From: Eumeta japonica | Taxonomy: Eukaryota > Arthropoda > Insecta > Lepidoptera > Psychidae | Assembly: GCA_005406025.1 (NCBI GenBank) | Contig: BGZK01000013.1 | Location: 1 to 64,000 of the forward strand | Reading direction: 5' to 3' | DNA length: 64,000 bases | In this document: positions 10,316 through 21,705 of the stretch, piece after piece | Position numbering within the stretch: position 1 is the first letter of the stretch | Layout: each line of letters starts with the position of its first letter | Position numbers and translations under genes: made by a program | Notes under the pieces: generated by a model | Told to the model about the DNA's origin: nothing | The model's input: the letters and a program-made list of their open reading frames with translations, nothing else | Database searches by the model: none

Positions 10316-11215
10316 AATAACTGAGTTAGGTGTAGGTGGCGTGTGAGGCATCCGGCCTCGGTGCTCAGTCCCGCGATATTGGGTTCCATTCGGGTTCGGT
10401 TTATCAATTTGAATTTTAAAGTACTAGATGGTTAGTCAAGGCGAGAAACAAAGAACAGTGAGTGACAAAAAGTTGATCAGGGCTCCTGGCCTCGCGTATC
10501 GATTGAATGTAAAAGTAATACTGAGTGTATATAAAATTCGTGAACAAATAATCTGAAGAACCGATCAAATAAACATAACCTTATCGCTGCTAAGTAATTA
10601 ATTTCGATCCTGGGTACCAAAACCCGGCGAAGGGTACATCTGCGCTACAATATTAGAATTATTATTAAATTGAAGCTTCTCAATAGAAGTTTCGGTGTGA
10701 AAAGTGAAATAGGGAGAAATGTCACATGGCTCCGTCACCGGTTAGTGCTACACGCGCGTCTTATTGAAACGCTATGATCTCATAACGCTATTTCACACTC
10801 TGTAGTTCATTATAATATAGTAACTAGCTAGGTGTAGGTTGCATGTTAGGCATCCGGCCTCCGTATTCAATCTCGCGAACGTCGGTTCGCGCTCCATTTG
10901 TGTTTAAATTAAATTCAAACTTGGGTCTAGAAGCCGAGCTGGCGACAAATAAGAAAATATGAAGTTGAGTAGAGGCAGGGAGAAAGAGTTGACGAGAGCT
11001 CAAGCCCAAGTTCAAAAGCCATGATAGTGATAGAAAATGGATTGTTAAATATTAATGCGATACATTGAGTATACACGAAATTCGTAAGCAGATAAATTGA
11101 AAAACTGATCAAATAAACAGAATTATATACCCGTAATCTTTTATTGAAGAACTGAAGTTCCCGGTATTCTTAACCTCCACGAAAAGTGTTTGTGTAATTC
11201 ACACTCTTTACTTTA
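10316..11215 (+). repeat. Two diverged direct copies of a unit of at least 300 bp, possibly SINE-like
   Basis: Copy 1 (from about 10318) and copy 2 (from about 10820) share, in order, AGGTGTAGGT, AGGCATCCGGCCTC, a TCGCG word, AATTCGT with an ACAAATAA or AGATAAAT word, and GATCAAATAAACA. Both then run on to a CACACTCT word near 10800 and 11205. Each head has a GGTTCG-type box (10398, 10883), which hints at a tRNA-derived head, but the A-box is unclear. Tandem duplication or two insertions of one element would explain it. Confidence 0.55.
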
Positions 11216-11684
11216 AATGAAATGTATTTTGTTATATAATAAAAATCTTTGGCATTTGGCATAAAAATTCAAGTGTTCTGTGTTTATTAATTTAATGGCT
11301 TGATAGATACAAAAAAGGTTATTACCTATATTATTGTATGACAGAATAGCTATGAGTCCGTCTCTATAGTCTATGAACCGATGGTCCTGTGTTCCGAATT
11401 GCCGAGGAAGCGAGCCGTGCATACACAAAGGGTGCCGTACACACATTTTATTAAATACAATTGTCGCTATAAGATAGTTAGTTTATTTCACTTCGACAAT
11501 CTTACAAATAGAATCCGAGGAAATCGTTATTATACTTTTGATAAGACAGTTTAGTTTTCATTCTTGCGTGTAAATGTAACTTATATTATTTTTATTTACT
11601 TACTTACTTACATACTTCACGCCTCCGTGCAAAAAAAAAGAAAACAACGCAACAGGTTTTGAAACACCCTGATACGGATGACAA
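11216..11684. other. AT-rich non-coding DNA with a TTAC microsatellite
   Basis: A TTAC/TTTA tract at 11591-11617 is the only simple repeat. No gene recognised. Confidence 0.4.
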
Positions 11685-12030
11685 CGAAATCAGCATGTTG
11701 GGTGCTGGACTCGAAGCTCGGGTGTTGTATGTACACTGTACAGGCTTCTGTGCGAAACAACAAACGCGACGCGCGCGGATGACAATCTACGAAGGTTTCG
11801 CCGCCGTGCCGGGGCGCGGGCGGCGGACAGGCCCGCACACCCACACGTTCCGCGATGCGAGTACGTCGGTGCGTTGGGAAATTGAATATTCCGCACTCCG
11901 CGGGGTAAATCGTCCTTGTATTTGTAAATTCAACAAACTGCCGATGTTCTGGCGCGTCGGTCTGTTTCGTTTCATAACAGCGTGTCGTAGATGGCGCGCC
12001 GACTTCTGCTCTAAAATAGACCGAGGCATA
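11685..12030. other. GC-rich island under the window's longest open frame
   Basis: GC is high from about 11690 to 12020 (GCCGCCGTGCCGGGGCGCGG near 11800). Frames are open on both strands here. The 165-codon plus-strand frame starts at TTG, and its C-terminus is made by an 18-base T run at 12090-12107, so it is not a credible protein. Candidate regulatory element or unrecognised exon fragment. Confidence 0.35.
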
Positions 12031-13639
12031 GTTATTGTCGTAACACTTAATAATTTGTCGAATGTAAGGCCAAGTGGTTTGATAAAATGTTTTTTTTTTT
12101 TTTTTTTATTTAATTGCATGAACGATGAGTCCAAATCAAAGTTTTATCCTATATGAAATTTAATAAACGTGTAAACGTGTGTATGTAAAAACACTATCCT
12201 TTGCTTTACAGGTCTACTTTTGATAAATGAATATTAAAAATTTAAAACTTCTTCCTTCGATAAAAATGCTAATGAAATCCCAGACATCTATATATAGAAA
12301 CAAAGAGGCGGCGAATACCTTTCCAATAATAATTATAATATCGTATAAAAATAATAAGTCATTTATTAAAGAACTAGGGCAATAAATTACATAGCAGCCC
12401 TAAATTTATCTCTTCTTTATTCACCTTCTTGCTACTTTAAGTAACGAAACCTGATTATACAAAGGGTCCACTTTTTTAATATTAAACGTTTTAACACTTC
12501 CGTTTCCATTGAAAAGAGGATTTGCTTCTTGTTTTAAAGCTCTTTTACAAAGGGCACTTCTTAAATGTTTAGTAGAATAAACCTTCCGTAGCTTATTATT
12601 TTTAGAAGTTGTTTATTTTATTATTTTGTTATTTTGTTGTTTTTATCGATAATGCTGTCATGACTAAAATAAAAGTATTTTTAGAAAGTAACGTGATCAT
12701 TATCTCATTTAACTATTGTACTTTTAATTACATTTGATTTTTTTTTTGTAAATTTAAATTCTTTTAGTGTACATTTGAATGAATATAAAAAAAATATCAC
12801 CATGCATCCTTCTGTTGAATTGGGTTGATTCGTGACCGTGATGAAAATTTGATAACATAATTAATTAGATTATTTTATTTTAAAAATACATTTTTCATTT
12901 TAAACGTATAATTGTAAGTTGCTATAGTGTATATTCTAACATCTAAAAATAAATAAACATGGATTTAGTGAGATGAAGTGATGCGCTTGCGACAACAATA
13001 CATATCAAGGCGCCCTCTCTCAAATTTGTAGCCAGATAAATAATGACCCGCGTCATAAAAAATGTTTAATTCGTTTTATGATACCTACATGTGAATTACT
13101 TTCGCCTAATGGTGAAAATATGTATATTATCCTAAATAATAGGCGAGTGAGGTCGCCTCTGCGATAAAATATATTTAGGTGCGATATACATAATATTATC
13201 CGGTGTTTTATTCGAGGCTCACGCCTTGCAAGAAATTTTATAACGTTTTTGTGCATGCGGACCTGTGCCCAACGCATACGCATTACGACGCTCCGCATAA
13301 CTCGGTGTGTTAAGAAAAAATTTTTTCTTCCGTCCCGATTTTCCCCAAACTAAAAAACTTCAACCTAAAATCAAAGTATTACTGTTTTATCGAAAAATAC
13401 TCGATAATGAGCAGTAAAGCTTTCAATGAAATCGGACACAACAACGCACTCAAATAATAGTTCTGTCCGTAAGCCTCACCGGCGCATTTGTTTGAACATA
13501 TCTAAATGTACCCTCGAAAGTAATTTGTGTGTCTGGAAACATTATACACACCTCAGTTATTCACTTTCATACCGAGTTTCACCCGAAGCTCCAAGTAGAT
13601 TTTCTCCTTTAAAAGCTTTTGTTTGAAATTCGGCACCGT
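12031..13639. other. AT-rich non-coding DNA
   Basis: Starts with the T18 run at 12090-12107. Bases 13050-13310 are less AT-rich, with GGCGAGTGAGGTCGCC and words around GCATACGCATTACGACGC, and could be a small conserved element. No coding sequence recognised. Confidence 0.35.
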
Positions 13640-13990
13640 AAACATGTTCTTAGACAGAAAGAAGTTCATTTTCCTATCGTATTTTTCGTATTTCGTATAC
13701 AATGCAAATTTGACAGTTAACACACCAAAATTGCGTCATTTGTGTGCATACTCGCAAGTTAACAAATCGTTTCATTGTCGCGTCCACCTCTTTTCTCGCA
13801 CACAAAGGCGGGCGAGTGATAGGCTCCGGCCGCCGTGGCGCTGGCGCGCCGCGGGCCGACGTCGATGAACTATAACAATCGATCAAACTGAGAAGTTCTA
13901 CTGGCGCGGCTCTTGGCTTCGCCTTTCAATAAAACTTTTCGCGGCGGCGGAAGGGGGCGAAATTAATTATTTACTGATGTCCTAATTAAT
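13640..13990. other. GC-rich island with homeodomain-type AT cores
   Basis: GC-rich words (GGCTCCGGCCGCCGTGGCGC near 13820, GCGGCGGCGGAAGGGGGCG near 13940) abut GAAATTAATTATTTACTG and CCTAATTAATGGAC (13960-13995). A CpG-rich core with TAAT/ATTA clusters is typical of insect developmental enhancers, but no function is demonstrated by sequence alone. Short frames here are not convincing. Confidence 0.4.
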
Positions 13991-14384
13991 GGACGTTCAG
14001 ATTTAAGACCACATTTGACTGAGTGGAATTTAATTTTGAGGACAACGTTGGCATCACTGGTGACCAGAAAGTTTAAAGTAGCTGATATTATTACTTCAGT
14101 GCTCGTACTAATTAACCGCTTATAAAAAAATAAGAAAAGCAATAAATATATTCTTAATAAGTAGAAAAAAACTTTTGTTCAAAACTTTGTAAATACAGAT
14201 ATTCAAAACAAATCACATATGTTTAACAAGGAAGTTAGGGTTAAAAAAGATGCAGTAACATTACTTTTAAAAATATTCACAAAATGAATGTTTTTAAATT
14301 GCCAATTAGACAGAGAAACATTCCTTTGACATTATTGCCTAATAACACAATGGAGCTACACGTTAACTTTTGTTGTGTAAAAAT
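13991..14384. other. AT-rich non-coding DNA
   Basis: Nothing recognised beyond A/T-rich unique sequence. Confidence 0.35.
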
Positions 14385-14950
14385 AAAAACTGGTCAAATT
14401 CATGTCGGACTCGTACATGTAGGATTCTGTACCTCCGTACTATTTTTTAAAATAGTTCATTAAAAAACATTATAGGTAGATGTGCTATATCGATATTGGT
14501 TATCTGAAAAATAATTGTATTATTACATCCGTCAATATCTTTTTGACACAATACCAGTTAAACTTTTTCTCTGGTCAATCAAATCCTACTCAATTTGAAA
14601 TCGTATCTACAATGCCTTCTGGTAACTGAATAGTGTTGTGTAGTGCCAGCTTTTATGTCAACGTTACTAAATATGTTATCTATTCGAGAGTAACCCCCTG
14701 TAGTTACAATTTTAGATAGTTTTGATTATAAAGCAATGTGTTCTAAATATAGTTATTTTACTTAAGAGTAGGTATATACTGTAGTTATTCTAGTTAGACG
14801 TTTGTTTGTACATACAGCCATTATACAGATCGAGCAACAAAAGTAGAAAAAACACATTTCCTGTATGTGAACCCCCCTTTAATATTTTTAAATTTATTTT
14901 ATTTTTGTTATACGCACGGACGAACGGACAGCAAAATTCATGTTTAATCA
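14385..14950 (+). mobile_element. GGGTTCCG-family repeat, diverged copy
   Basis: The head AAAACTGGTCAAATTCATG, GTCGGACTCGTACATG, AGGATTCTGTACC (14388-14433) matches the heads at 8336 and 40938. The tail ACGCACGGACGAACGGACAG (14920-14935) corresponds to the GACAGACAGACGGATGG tract before the right end of the 40938 copy. The right terminus itself is worn away. No protein is encoded; the small frame across 14806-15027 is incidental. Confidence 0.55.
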
Positions 14951-17339
14951 GTTTTAATTTTGACTTCACTTTTCGTTACTACTGTAGCTACTATGATTAC
15001 ATATTAAACTATTTTATTTATAAATAATTTTATTTCTTTCAGTATCAGTTAACTAATCTATGAAAATAACATTTACCTAGTAGTTATAGTGTTATAGCAT
15101 GACTTGCCTATTGTCAGTTAGTGAACAAGTTGCCAGTATTGTGACATATATGTTCAAAACGTAATAAACGAAGAACACGTAGTGTATGTTGTTTTAGCCG
15201 CGAAACCAACAGACATCCATACAATCATTAATTTCAAATAAGCCCACATGCTCTTGCCATATAAAATATACATTCCCTGTATTATACAGGCGATTATTTA
15301 TCGCCCTTCAGACTTTCGGCCATTTCTTACAAAATTGACTTGCAAATGACAGCAGAATAAATATATGCTTACCCCCTTTTTTTATAATAACATGTTTCTT
15401 TTTATTTTAATATGCATTCATTCCTGTCGCATATAGTGCTCAACAACAAGCGCAATTGAGTAACGGCGGAAGATGGGGCAGAGCTCGCCAAGACGTACGG
15501 TGCTATGCACGCAACCGGCTGAACAAGAACGTCAAAATTAATAAAATCATAACCTAAAAGTTATCCAGGTTGCTGATGTGGTATACGATGACATCATACG
15601 CTATAGAAATTTCATAACACTGTATACATTCTTTGACACTCTAAAGTAAACACTATTACAAAATTTACTGAAAAGTGATATATTAAATAACATGGTTCAC
15701 TTCCACATGCTGTCGATCCAAAAAGACATAATTTTTAGTTCGCCGCACGAGTTCATGATCACTCGAGCATTGCCTGGCAGTTTTTAAGGTCCGTAACGTT
15801 TTCGATAGGCTTGGAGTTATTGAGACTTTCTCTCTGGAATATCGGTTAAGTAAAAGCATAGCAGCGCGTTCTGCAGTTGCTAAACTCCCATTACGAGGGG
15901 GAAATAACATATACAAAATCTTCATTTAAAAAAAAATGCCTAATTCGGCTTATTTACTCTTATATTACGATTTAGTCATTTTTTTACGCATTCAGAGTTG
16001 AATGTAAATTAAATTAAATATAAATAAAGTTTATGTAACTACGTCACTGGATTCGAAGACAATTGCACAGAAACTATAATTAAAAATAAAAAAAGGACAA
16101 TGAACTTCCTCTCGCTTATGCCGCACCAGCCGCGTCGTCATTTTGATATTTTTTGCAAAGAAAATCCAGAGTGGCTTTTGTTTGCATAAATCATCAAAAT
16201 CCACAAAAGCAACAAAATCGCAATTAATGAAAACAAAAATACATACGCGTCAGGAAATATTAAGCTGCTACGCACTACAGATATTATGAAATACTAAATA
16301 ATTGACAAAGTTAAAAAACCCTACCGCGTAAAAATGAACTGAAATCGATTGGAATAAGAGGATTTTAAAAATCATCTAATCAAATATATTGACATTGGAT
16401 TCATGTTTCCTTAATTGCTAAGACTTTTGCTGTATGCCTCTAACTGCAAATATTTATCATATTTAATTGAATTTTATTTTTAAATAGTTTATAATATTTT
16501 TCACTCACTGTATTAAGTAACGCTTTAAGTAATGGTCGTAAAATGTATCTTTCCAAGTTGTAAAATTATGTTCAATTATATTGTAATAATTATTTTCACA
16601 GTAATAAGTCCTGTTGTACAAATATATAAGAACTTTATCACAGCTTTATCATAACTTTTGAAAAGATAAATGATAATGGAGCTAATCAAGTTTTAATCGT
16701 TATTTATTCTAAATAGTCATTCAAAATGAAAATGGTTAATGAGACCTAAACATGGCTTTCAAAACCTAAGCTTACGATACCCCACTTGTCATAGTTTGAC
16801 GATTTTTATTTTCTTTCACAATATGGCGTCTAGTAGTCGCTGTATTAAATTTTGATTACTAATATTACTTTAGTGACAACTCACGAGATTAAGTTAATTT
16901 GCTTGACATAAGAATCATCAAAATAGGCCGACGTATCTTGACTTTAGAGTGCCACAAACCAACAATATATGTACATACAGACTGATAAATGCGTTACCAT
17001 TCTTTGCGTCGCACAATCGAGTATAAGTAATAAGTAGAAAAACTTAAAAAGCTTATTATACTTAAACAGTATAGCTTTTCAGCAATTTTTAACTTTGTGA
17101 AGAATCAATTTGCTTTTTAAAAAATATCCGAAAGTTCTTTACATACTGTATGTGTGTAATGAAAAATAGCCATACCGTTGGTAGACGTTAACTGACAATA
17201 GAAGTACTGATGTAAACACAAATGCATTCTCTACGCTTCGCTTTGTGTGTCTTTCGTTTATATATATATATTCACATTCAATGCGAAATCGTTTATAGAT
17301 AGTTTTCACGCTATTTATTTTTCAAATCTCGTACACATT
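14951..17339. other. AT-rich non-coding DNA
   Basis: No gene recognised. Two stretches look like unique, possibly constrained sequence: 15430-15545, and 16095-16245, which has GCCGCACCAGCCGCGTCG followed by TTTTGTTTGCATAAATCA and GCAATTAATGAAAAC, that is forkhead-like and homeodomain-like words. A minus-strand frame at 15683-15925 has no recognisable features. Confidence 0.35.
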
Positions 17340-17620
17340 TCCCCATTTTTCCATAAACCATAAGGCCCAATAAACGAGGTGGGGTCGATGGTACTTAATA
17401 AGTCTAATGCTCTCTGGCTTATTGCGATCCCGCTACGCTTACTGTGGATTTTCGCGATCTCAATCTCATTACTTCGAGGAACTCGGAACGCTTCTAGCTA
17501 TAAAAGCCCTCAGACCACGTCTGTGTGCAACTTCTAACTGTCAACACGCGTTGCTTGAAATACCTCGAGTTCCAGAAATTTGACTTGTCTAAGCGCAGAT
17601 TTCTAAGCGATTTCTTTACA
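17340..17620 (+). promoter_or_regulatory. Possible TATA-type core promoter within a mixed-GC segment
   Basis: TATAAAAG lies at 17499-17506, preceded by CTAGC and followed by CCCTCAG. Initiation would be expected near 17528-17532, where CAACTTCTAAC is found; there is no clean TCAGT initiator. The upstream 150 bases are CpG-containing and unlike the flanks. Downstream, a 61-codon ATG-less frame at 17819-18004 is unconvincing, so any transcript is unidentified. Confidence 0.3.
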
Positions 17621-18429
17621 TTGATTGAGCATAATTTTAAGTAAATTTGAAGATTCCTTTTAAATGGTTTAACCCCGACTTTAAGCGACCGATTCGATTA
17701 TAGGTTTTTTGAAGAAAAAAACACTTTTTTATTATTCTGCAACGATACCTGCTCGACCAATTTTCATGGGCTTTACGGAATTTGACGACGTTTATTTAAG
17801 ATTAAAGCCCATTATATTTTGGTGAAAATGAATTATATGTCGATAATATTATTAGAAGAATTGCCTTATGAGAAGAATGTCTATCTGAGATTTATAGAAG
17901 TAGCAAAGCCAGCTCCCGCCGCACCGCACCACTGCCGCGTTTTACTAGAAGTGTCCTCGTCTTTAATAAAAAGAGTTGATTACCGATGTACGATGAAAGG
18001 CTGATGTTACGTATTTATTTTTACATTACCTAGGTATTTAGAATAATGTCAGGAAAATTCAGAAAAGTTTATAAGATCCTTAGAAACATACTACACATAG
18101 CGTTAAAATTGTGAAACCGTCGGTTTCTTTATCGTATTGCATAATACGATATAGGTTTTGGTACATATATGTTAGGTACACTGTTACAACTTTATCCAAT
18201 CAGGCACATATATTAAGTGGAAGCAACTTATCTTAAGAATAAAATTTACAAGTTATTTCGTGCAGAAACTCAAATGTGGTTTATGATTAATGAGATTTAT
18301 TTTCTTGTTATATACGGAACTTAACTTTTTTTATAAAACTACTCGTCTTTAAATCAATTTGATATTTTTTTTAATATTTGTATACATATTTTTGAAAAAG
18401 TAATTTTAATCTACCGTTCAAAATAATAT
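17621..18429. other. AT-rich non-coding DNA
   Basis: A small palindrome with 9-bp arms, TATCGTATT and AATACGATA, lies near 18130-18153. No gene recognised. Confidence 0.35.
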
Positions 18430-18670
18430 GCATGCAATCCGATGCCAGCGCAACGACAGATTGACGATACGGTGACGGTGATGTACTACAACCGGTAAAT
18501 AAGTGCAGTACATGACCGAGATAGCGATAGAGTTTGCACACGTTAGAGCGGGAGAGCGCTATCGCCACCACACCGAAAGAGTCGAAGCACAAAATAAGTA
18601 GGTTTTGCGGTCGAGGGCGCGCGTCCGTGGCGGTCACAGACCGGATACGGGTCCGATGGTTAAACTGAAG
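18430..18670. other. GC-rich island
   Basis: CpG-dense stretch with CGCAACGACAGATTGACG, GAGCGGGAGAGCGCTATCGC and GGTCGAGGGCGCGCGTCC. The 88-codon minus-strand frame over it has no recognisable domain. Candidate regulatory element. Confidence 0.35.
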
Positions 18671-19019
18671 GCATTTTCGTATCGAAAACCTGTGTGCGGA
18701 TGTTGACCGCAGGCAATGATAAATAATAAATTATGTTATCATTATACGACAAATTCGCATTTGAGCGATAATATAAACGCGTCCGTTATAACAGTACAAC
18801 GTTTTATTTTTTTTATTTTGTAAAGTTTATTTTTATTTTAGTTTCTACAAACAAATTGGAATCGATTAAAATTAAAACCTAGTAGACGATCGACAATTTA
18901 TAATACGAAACCCTCTCCACGTGAGTTTGATGCGCACTAGGTCGGTTTTATTTTTGAGTTTCCTTGAAATTAACTTAGACTAACAAAATTATACATTTTT
19001 TTATTTGTGAACACAAAAA
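18671..19019. other. AT-rich non-coding DNA
   Basis: Nothing recognised. Confidence 0.35.
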
Positions 19020-19165
19020 TTTACCTACACACATACGTACGCACAACTGTCAAAATATTTTTCTATAGTTAAAAACAAAGACAACACCGGATTAAAATTA
19101 GTTTTTCGGTCTGAAAATAATGTTATCCAGCATAATTTTGAAAAATTTTCTAGACGGGAAGTTAA
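19020..19165 (-). mobile_element. GT-tract repeat family, fragment
   Basis: On the minus strand it reads AACTTCCCGTCTAGAAAATT (from about 19163), like the left terminus of the 6580-7457 element, and ends in a short GTGCGTACGTATGTGTG tract (19024-19043). Much of the body is missing. Confidence 0.4.
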
Positions 19166-19485
19166 AAAAGTCAGAACGCCCCGGTCGCCGGATATAACAA
19201 TGGCGCACTTCCTGCGGAAAACTTCGGCGGGTCGCAGAAGAAAACCGGATCGCGGACATAAATCAGCGAGTTCGGCGACGAAATCGATAACGGAGCGGCG
19301 GACGGCGCAAAAACCGATCATCGCCGAGATCCGCCGGCGTTAATGACGCCCTCTATCTACAGCCGAAGATATTATAAAGACTAACGACGTCGCGCGCCCG
19401 CCCCGCGCGCCCGCCCGCCCCTACGCCGCCCGCCCATACTGCGCCACGTCCTTTCTGCAGCGCGCGGCCGATGAATGAAATCTTT
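19166..19485. other. Strong GC-rich island
   Basis: One of the most GC-rich stretches in the window, with GCGCGCCCGCCCCGCGCGCC around 19392-19411 and GGCGTTAATGACGCCCTC, containing TTAATGAC at 19340-19347. Minus-strand open frames here are Arg/Ala/Gly-rich and look like stop-poor noise. The TTAATGAC word inside a CpG-rich context repeats that at 24466. Confidence 0.4.
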
Positions 19486-20409
19486 TAGATCGGATCTATT
19501 TACGAATTGTTTGATAATGTCGATGCAACATGAGACAAGATGGAAAGTAGTGTTTTTGAATGGATTATCATATGCCAACATTAGACTAAAATAATTATGT
19601 TTAAAATAAGTAATATAAATAATAATATTAGTATACACACGTAAGAAGTGAAACTTCTTTATGACATCATTTTTCGAATAATGCTCCACTAATTACAACT
19701 TTACAGAAATTGGTGAAATAAAGCTAAATTAAATAAAGATTAAACAAAAAAAAAGTATTTTGTACTAAATTAACACTATTTTCTTGTCATAGACATGCAT
19801 AAAAATAGTATAATTATTAGAATTATTATAGTATTTTATTAATTATGATACAATTATTATTATCATTGTTATCGTTATTATATATTTTTGTAATTGATAG
19901 CTTAAGGTAACTAAAATATGGTTTACATTCCACGGAATTAAGTGACCTTGTAAAACTCCATCAATTGTAGTGTCGGATCTTGTTGTTGGTATTTGAGGAC
20001 TGTTTTTCACAGATAAATTCTATATATTATAAAAAAAAATGTACATATTTATATTTTCCTTTTCTAGTTGTATACAGTTTATTTTTAAATGATTATTTTT
20101 TTTAATATTACAAATAAGTTATGTTTACTAGATTAACAGTCGTATTAATTAATATTTGCTAGTTTTAGTAAAATTAGATACATTTACCGATACATACAAT
20201 CAAAAACTGAGGTTAACCTGAATAACCTAAAAAAAATTAGTACCATAGTCACGCCCACGTGTTGGATATACTAGAAAAAAATATAATTACTTACTTTTGT
20301 TAGAAATCCACTGGAATTGGAATAAATCGTTTTATTTTTCTTTTGCCTATCACTTTATTATTGAAATATCATTGTTCATGTCACTACTGAGTTTTAGAAA
20401 AAAACAAGT
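19486..20409. other. AT-rich non-coding DNA
   Basis: Bases 19645-19658 carry the complement of AGAAGTTTCACTTC, found also at 3201 and 20531. Otherwise AT-rich with no gene. Confidence 0.35.
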
Positions 20410-20506
20410 TGCCTAACAGAAAAACGTGACAGAAATAAATATGGCGCGTAACAAAAAAATGTGCCTTAAAAATAAATATGGCGCGTAACAGAAAAACGTG
20501 ACGACG
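20410..20506 (+). repeat. About 37-bp tandem repeat, 2.5 units
   Basis: Units share AATAAATATGGCGCGTAACA followed by AAAAACGTGA or AAAAAATGTG. The array sits just upstream of an AGAAGTTTCACTTC word and a LINE tail, so it may be the 3' part of a retroelement. Confidence 0.7.
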
Positions 20507-20644
20507 AAAATTTCTCTCATACGTCGATAAAGAAGTTTCACTTCAATTATTTAGGATGGATTAGTTTTTGTTCCGTATTATTCAATTAAGAGTCGGTAAT
20601 GTTCGCCCTAGAAAATCTCATGCACACCAAATTAGTTGTATATT

Positions 20645-20785
20645 ACAAAAGATAAAATTTTAAGCACACGAAGCTTTCTGAAACGAGATGGATGTGAGTG
20701 AAGTCAGTGAAGTGACATGCGAAGATCGTATCATGTGAAAATCTGTAGTCTCTGCTCACCTTTTGGCGCAATAGCTGAGAATTTA
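20645..20785 (+). pseudogene. LINE reverse-transcriptase C-terminal tail, decayed
   Basis: Frame 20689 onward reads DVSEVSEVTCEDRIM, stop, KSVVSAHLLA. Both this and the copy at 41622 resemble the C-terminal end of RTE-like non-LTR retrotransposon polyproteins of Lepidoptera, where a CEDR..W.SVVSA-type end is common. The Trp codon is replaced by TGA in both copies. Only the last 30 or so codons are recognisable; clade assignment is from memory of the family. Confidence 0.5.
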
Positions 20786-20856
20786 TAATGACAAAAAAAA
20801 TTAAAAAGCTTTTATTACTTGTTAATAAAAAAAAACTAAAAAGTTAAAAATAATCT

Positions 20857-20972
20857 AATTCTGATAAGAAATATATCATTTTATAGGCATATTTCTTATC
20901 AGAATTAATAAGGTATAACACGCTTTTATTAAAAAAAAATGTGACATAGTACTTTTTTTTTTAATAAAAGCG
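20857..20972. repeat. Two adjacent perfect hairpins (18- and 19-bp stems, 14-nt loops)
   Basis: Hairpin 1: AATTCTGATAAGAAATAT at 20857-20874 and its exact complement at 20889-20906. Hairpin 2: CGCTTTTATT plus A9 at 20921-20939 and its exact complement at 20954-20972. Both loops are 14 nt, and 14 bp separate the two. Hairpin 2 contains the CACGCTTTTATTA word that also occurs at 43486 and, in related form, in the foldback at 43957-44247. Confidence 0.75.
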
Positions 20973-20989
20973 ATTCCTCTTGTCGTCGA

Positions 20990-21506
20990 AATGTAGTTTC
21001 TCATCCACATATCCCTCTAGTTCAAACGACTGTACTTCCCAGTGCCCGCTCGGTGATGACGATAAATAAATAAGATAAACGCTGAAAACTGTCGCTGTGA
21101 TGTTGGCAGCCGCAGGGCTACATCGCTTCTCTCGTGAACGGCTTTAGGTCACGTTTTCTTGTGTCGAAGGATGCCGTGCTCGCTGCGGCCGAGATCCTCA
21201 CAATAAATATTGTGTGTAGTATAGTATTACTTTACATTGTACCTAAAAGTTCATTCGTGTAACAAGAAATCATTAAAGTCCTATATAATTGACTTCATTA
21301 AGATGATAATTCTCCCTCGAAAAATAAAATTTCATATTTTTCACAAAATTCTACAATATATTATCTAATGTGAATACTCTTTAGATTTTTACGTACCTAC
21401 TATAAGTACACGCCAAGAGGACGTAGCTGCGGATAGAAGCTATAGCATACAATCGGGAAATTTACCAATACGAAGTCGTAAGCAAAGGCATGTTTAACAC
21501 AATATA
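20990..21506. other. Unclassified segment, partly GC-rich
   Basis: Bases 21040-21210 are of mixed GC with words such as GCAGCCGCAGGGCTAC and GCTCGCTGCGGCCGAGATCC. Could be LINE debris or a small unique element; not resolved. Confidence 0.3.
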
Positions 21507-21705
21507 GTAAAAACTGGTCAGGTGTGAGTTGAACTTGTGCACTGAAGGGTTTGTACCGCTACATGTATTCGTGTTAAATATTTACGAAAAAAATGTGTTC
21601 TTGTTTTCAAACAATTTGAGCTTTGAACAATCATATTATAATCATTTTTTACTGCTTGTTGTTTTACTGGTAAATTTGCATTATACTCATAAGTTTAACG
21701 CTATA
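21507..21705 (+). mobile_element. GGGTTCCG-family repeat, head fragment
   Basis: AAAACTGGTCAGGTGTGAG, TTGAACTTGTGCACTGAAG, GGTTTGTACCGC (21510-21561) matches the family head word for word in order. The copy is cut off by the mariner remnant that starts at about 21706. Confidence 0.5.

Noticed and set aside
11659..12156. Longest open frame, 165 codons, plus strand
   Set aside because: Starts at TTG, lies on a GC-rich stop-poor island with open frames on the other strand too, and its C-terminus is encoded by an 18-base T run. No domain recognised.
15683..15925. 80-codon minus-strand frame
   Set aside because: No domain, no codon evidence and AT-rich context; length is within chance.
20857..20972. 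Hairpins as transcription terminators or a CRISPR-like array
   Set aside because: The genome is eukaryotic, the stems are different sequences and there are no repeated spacers.
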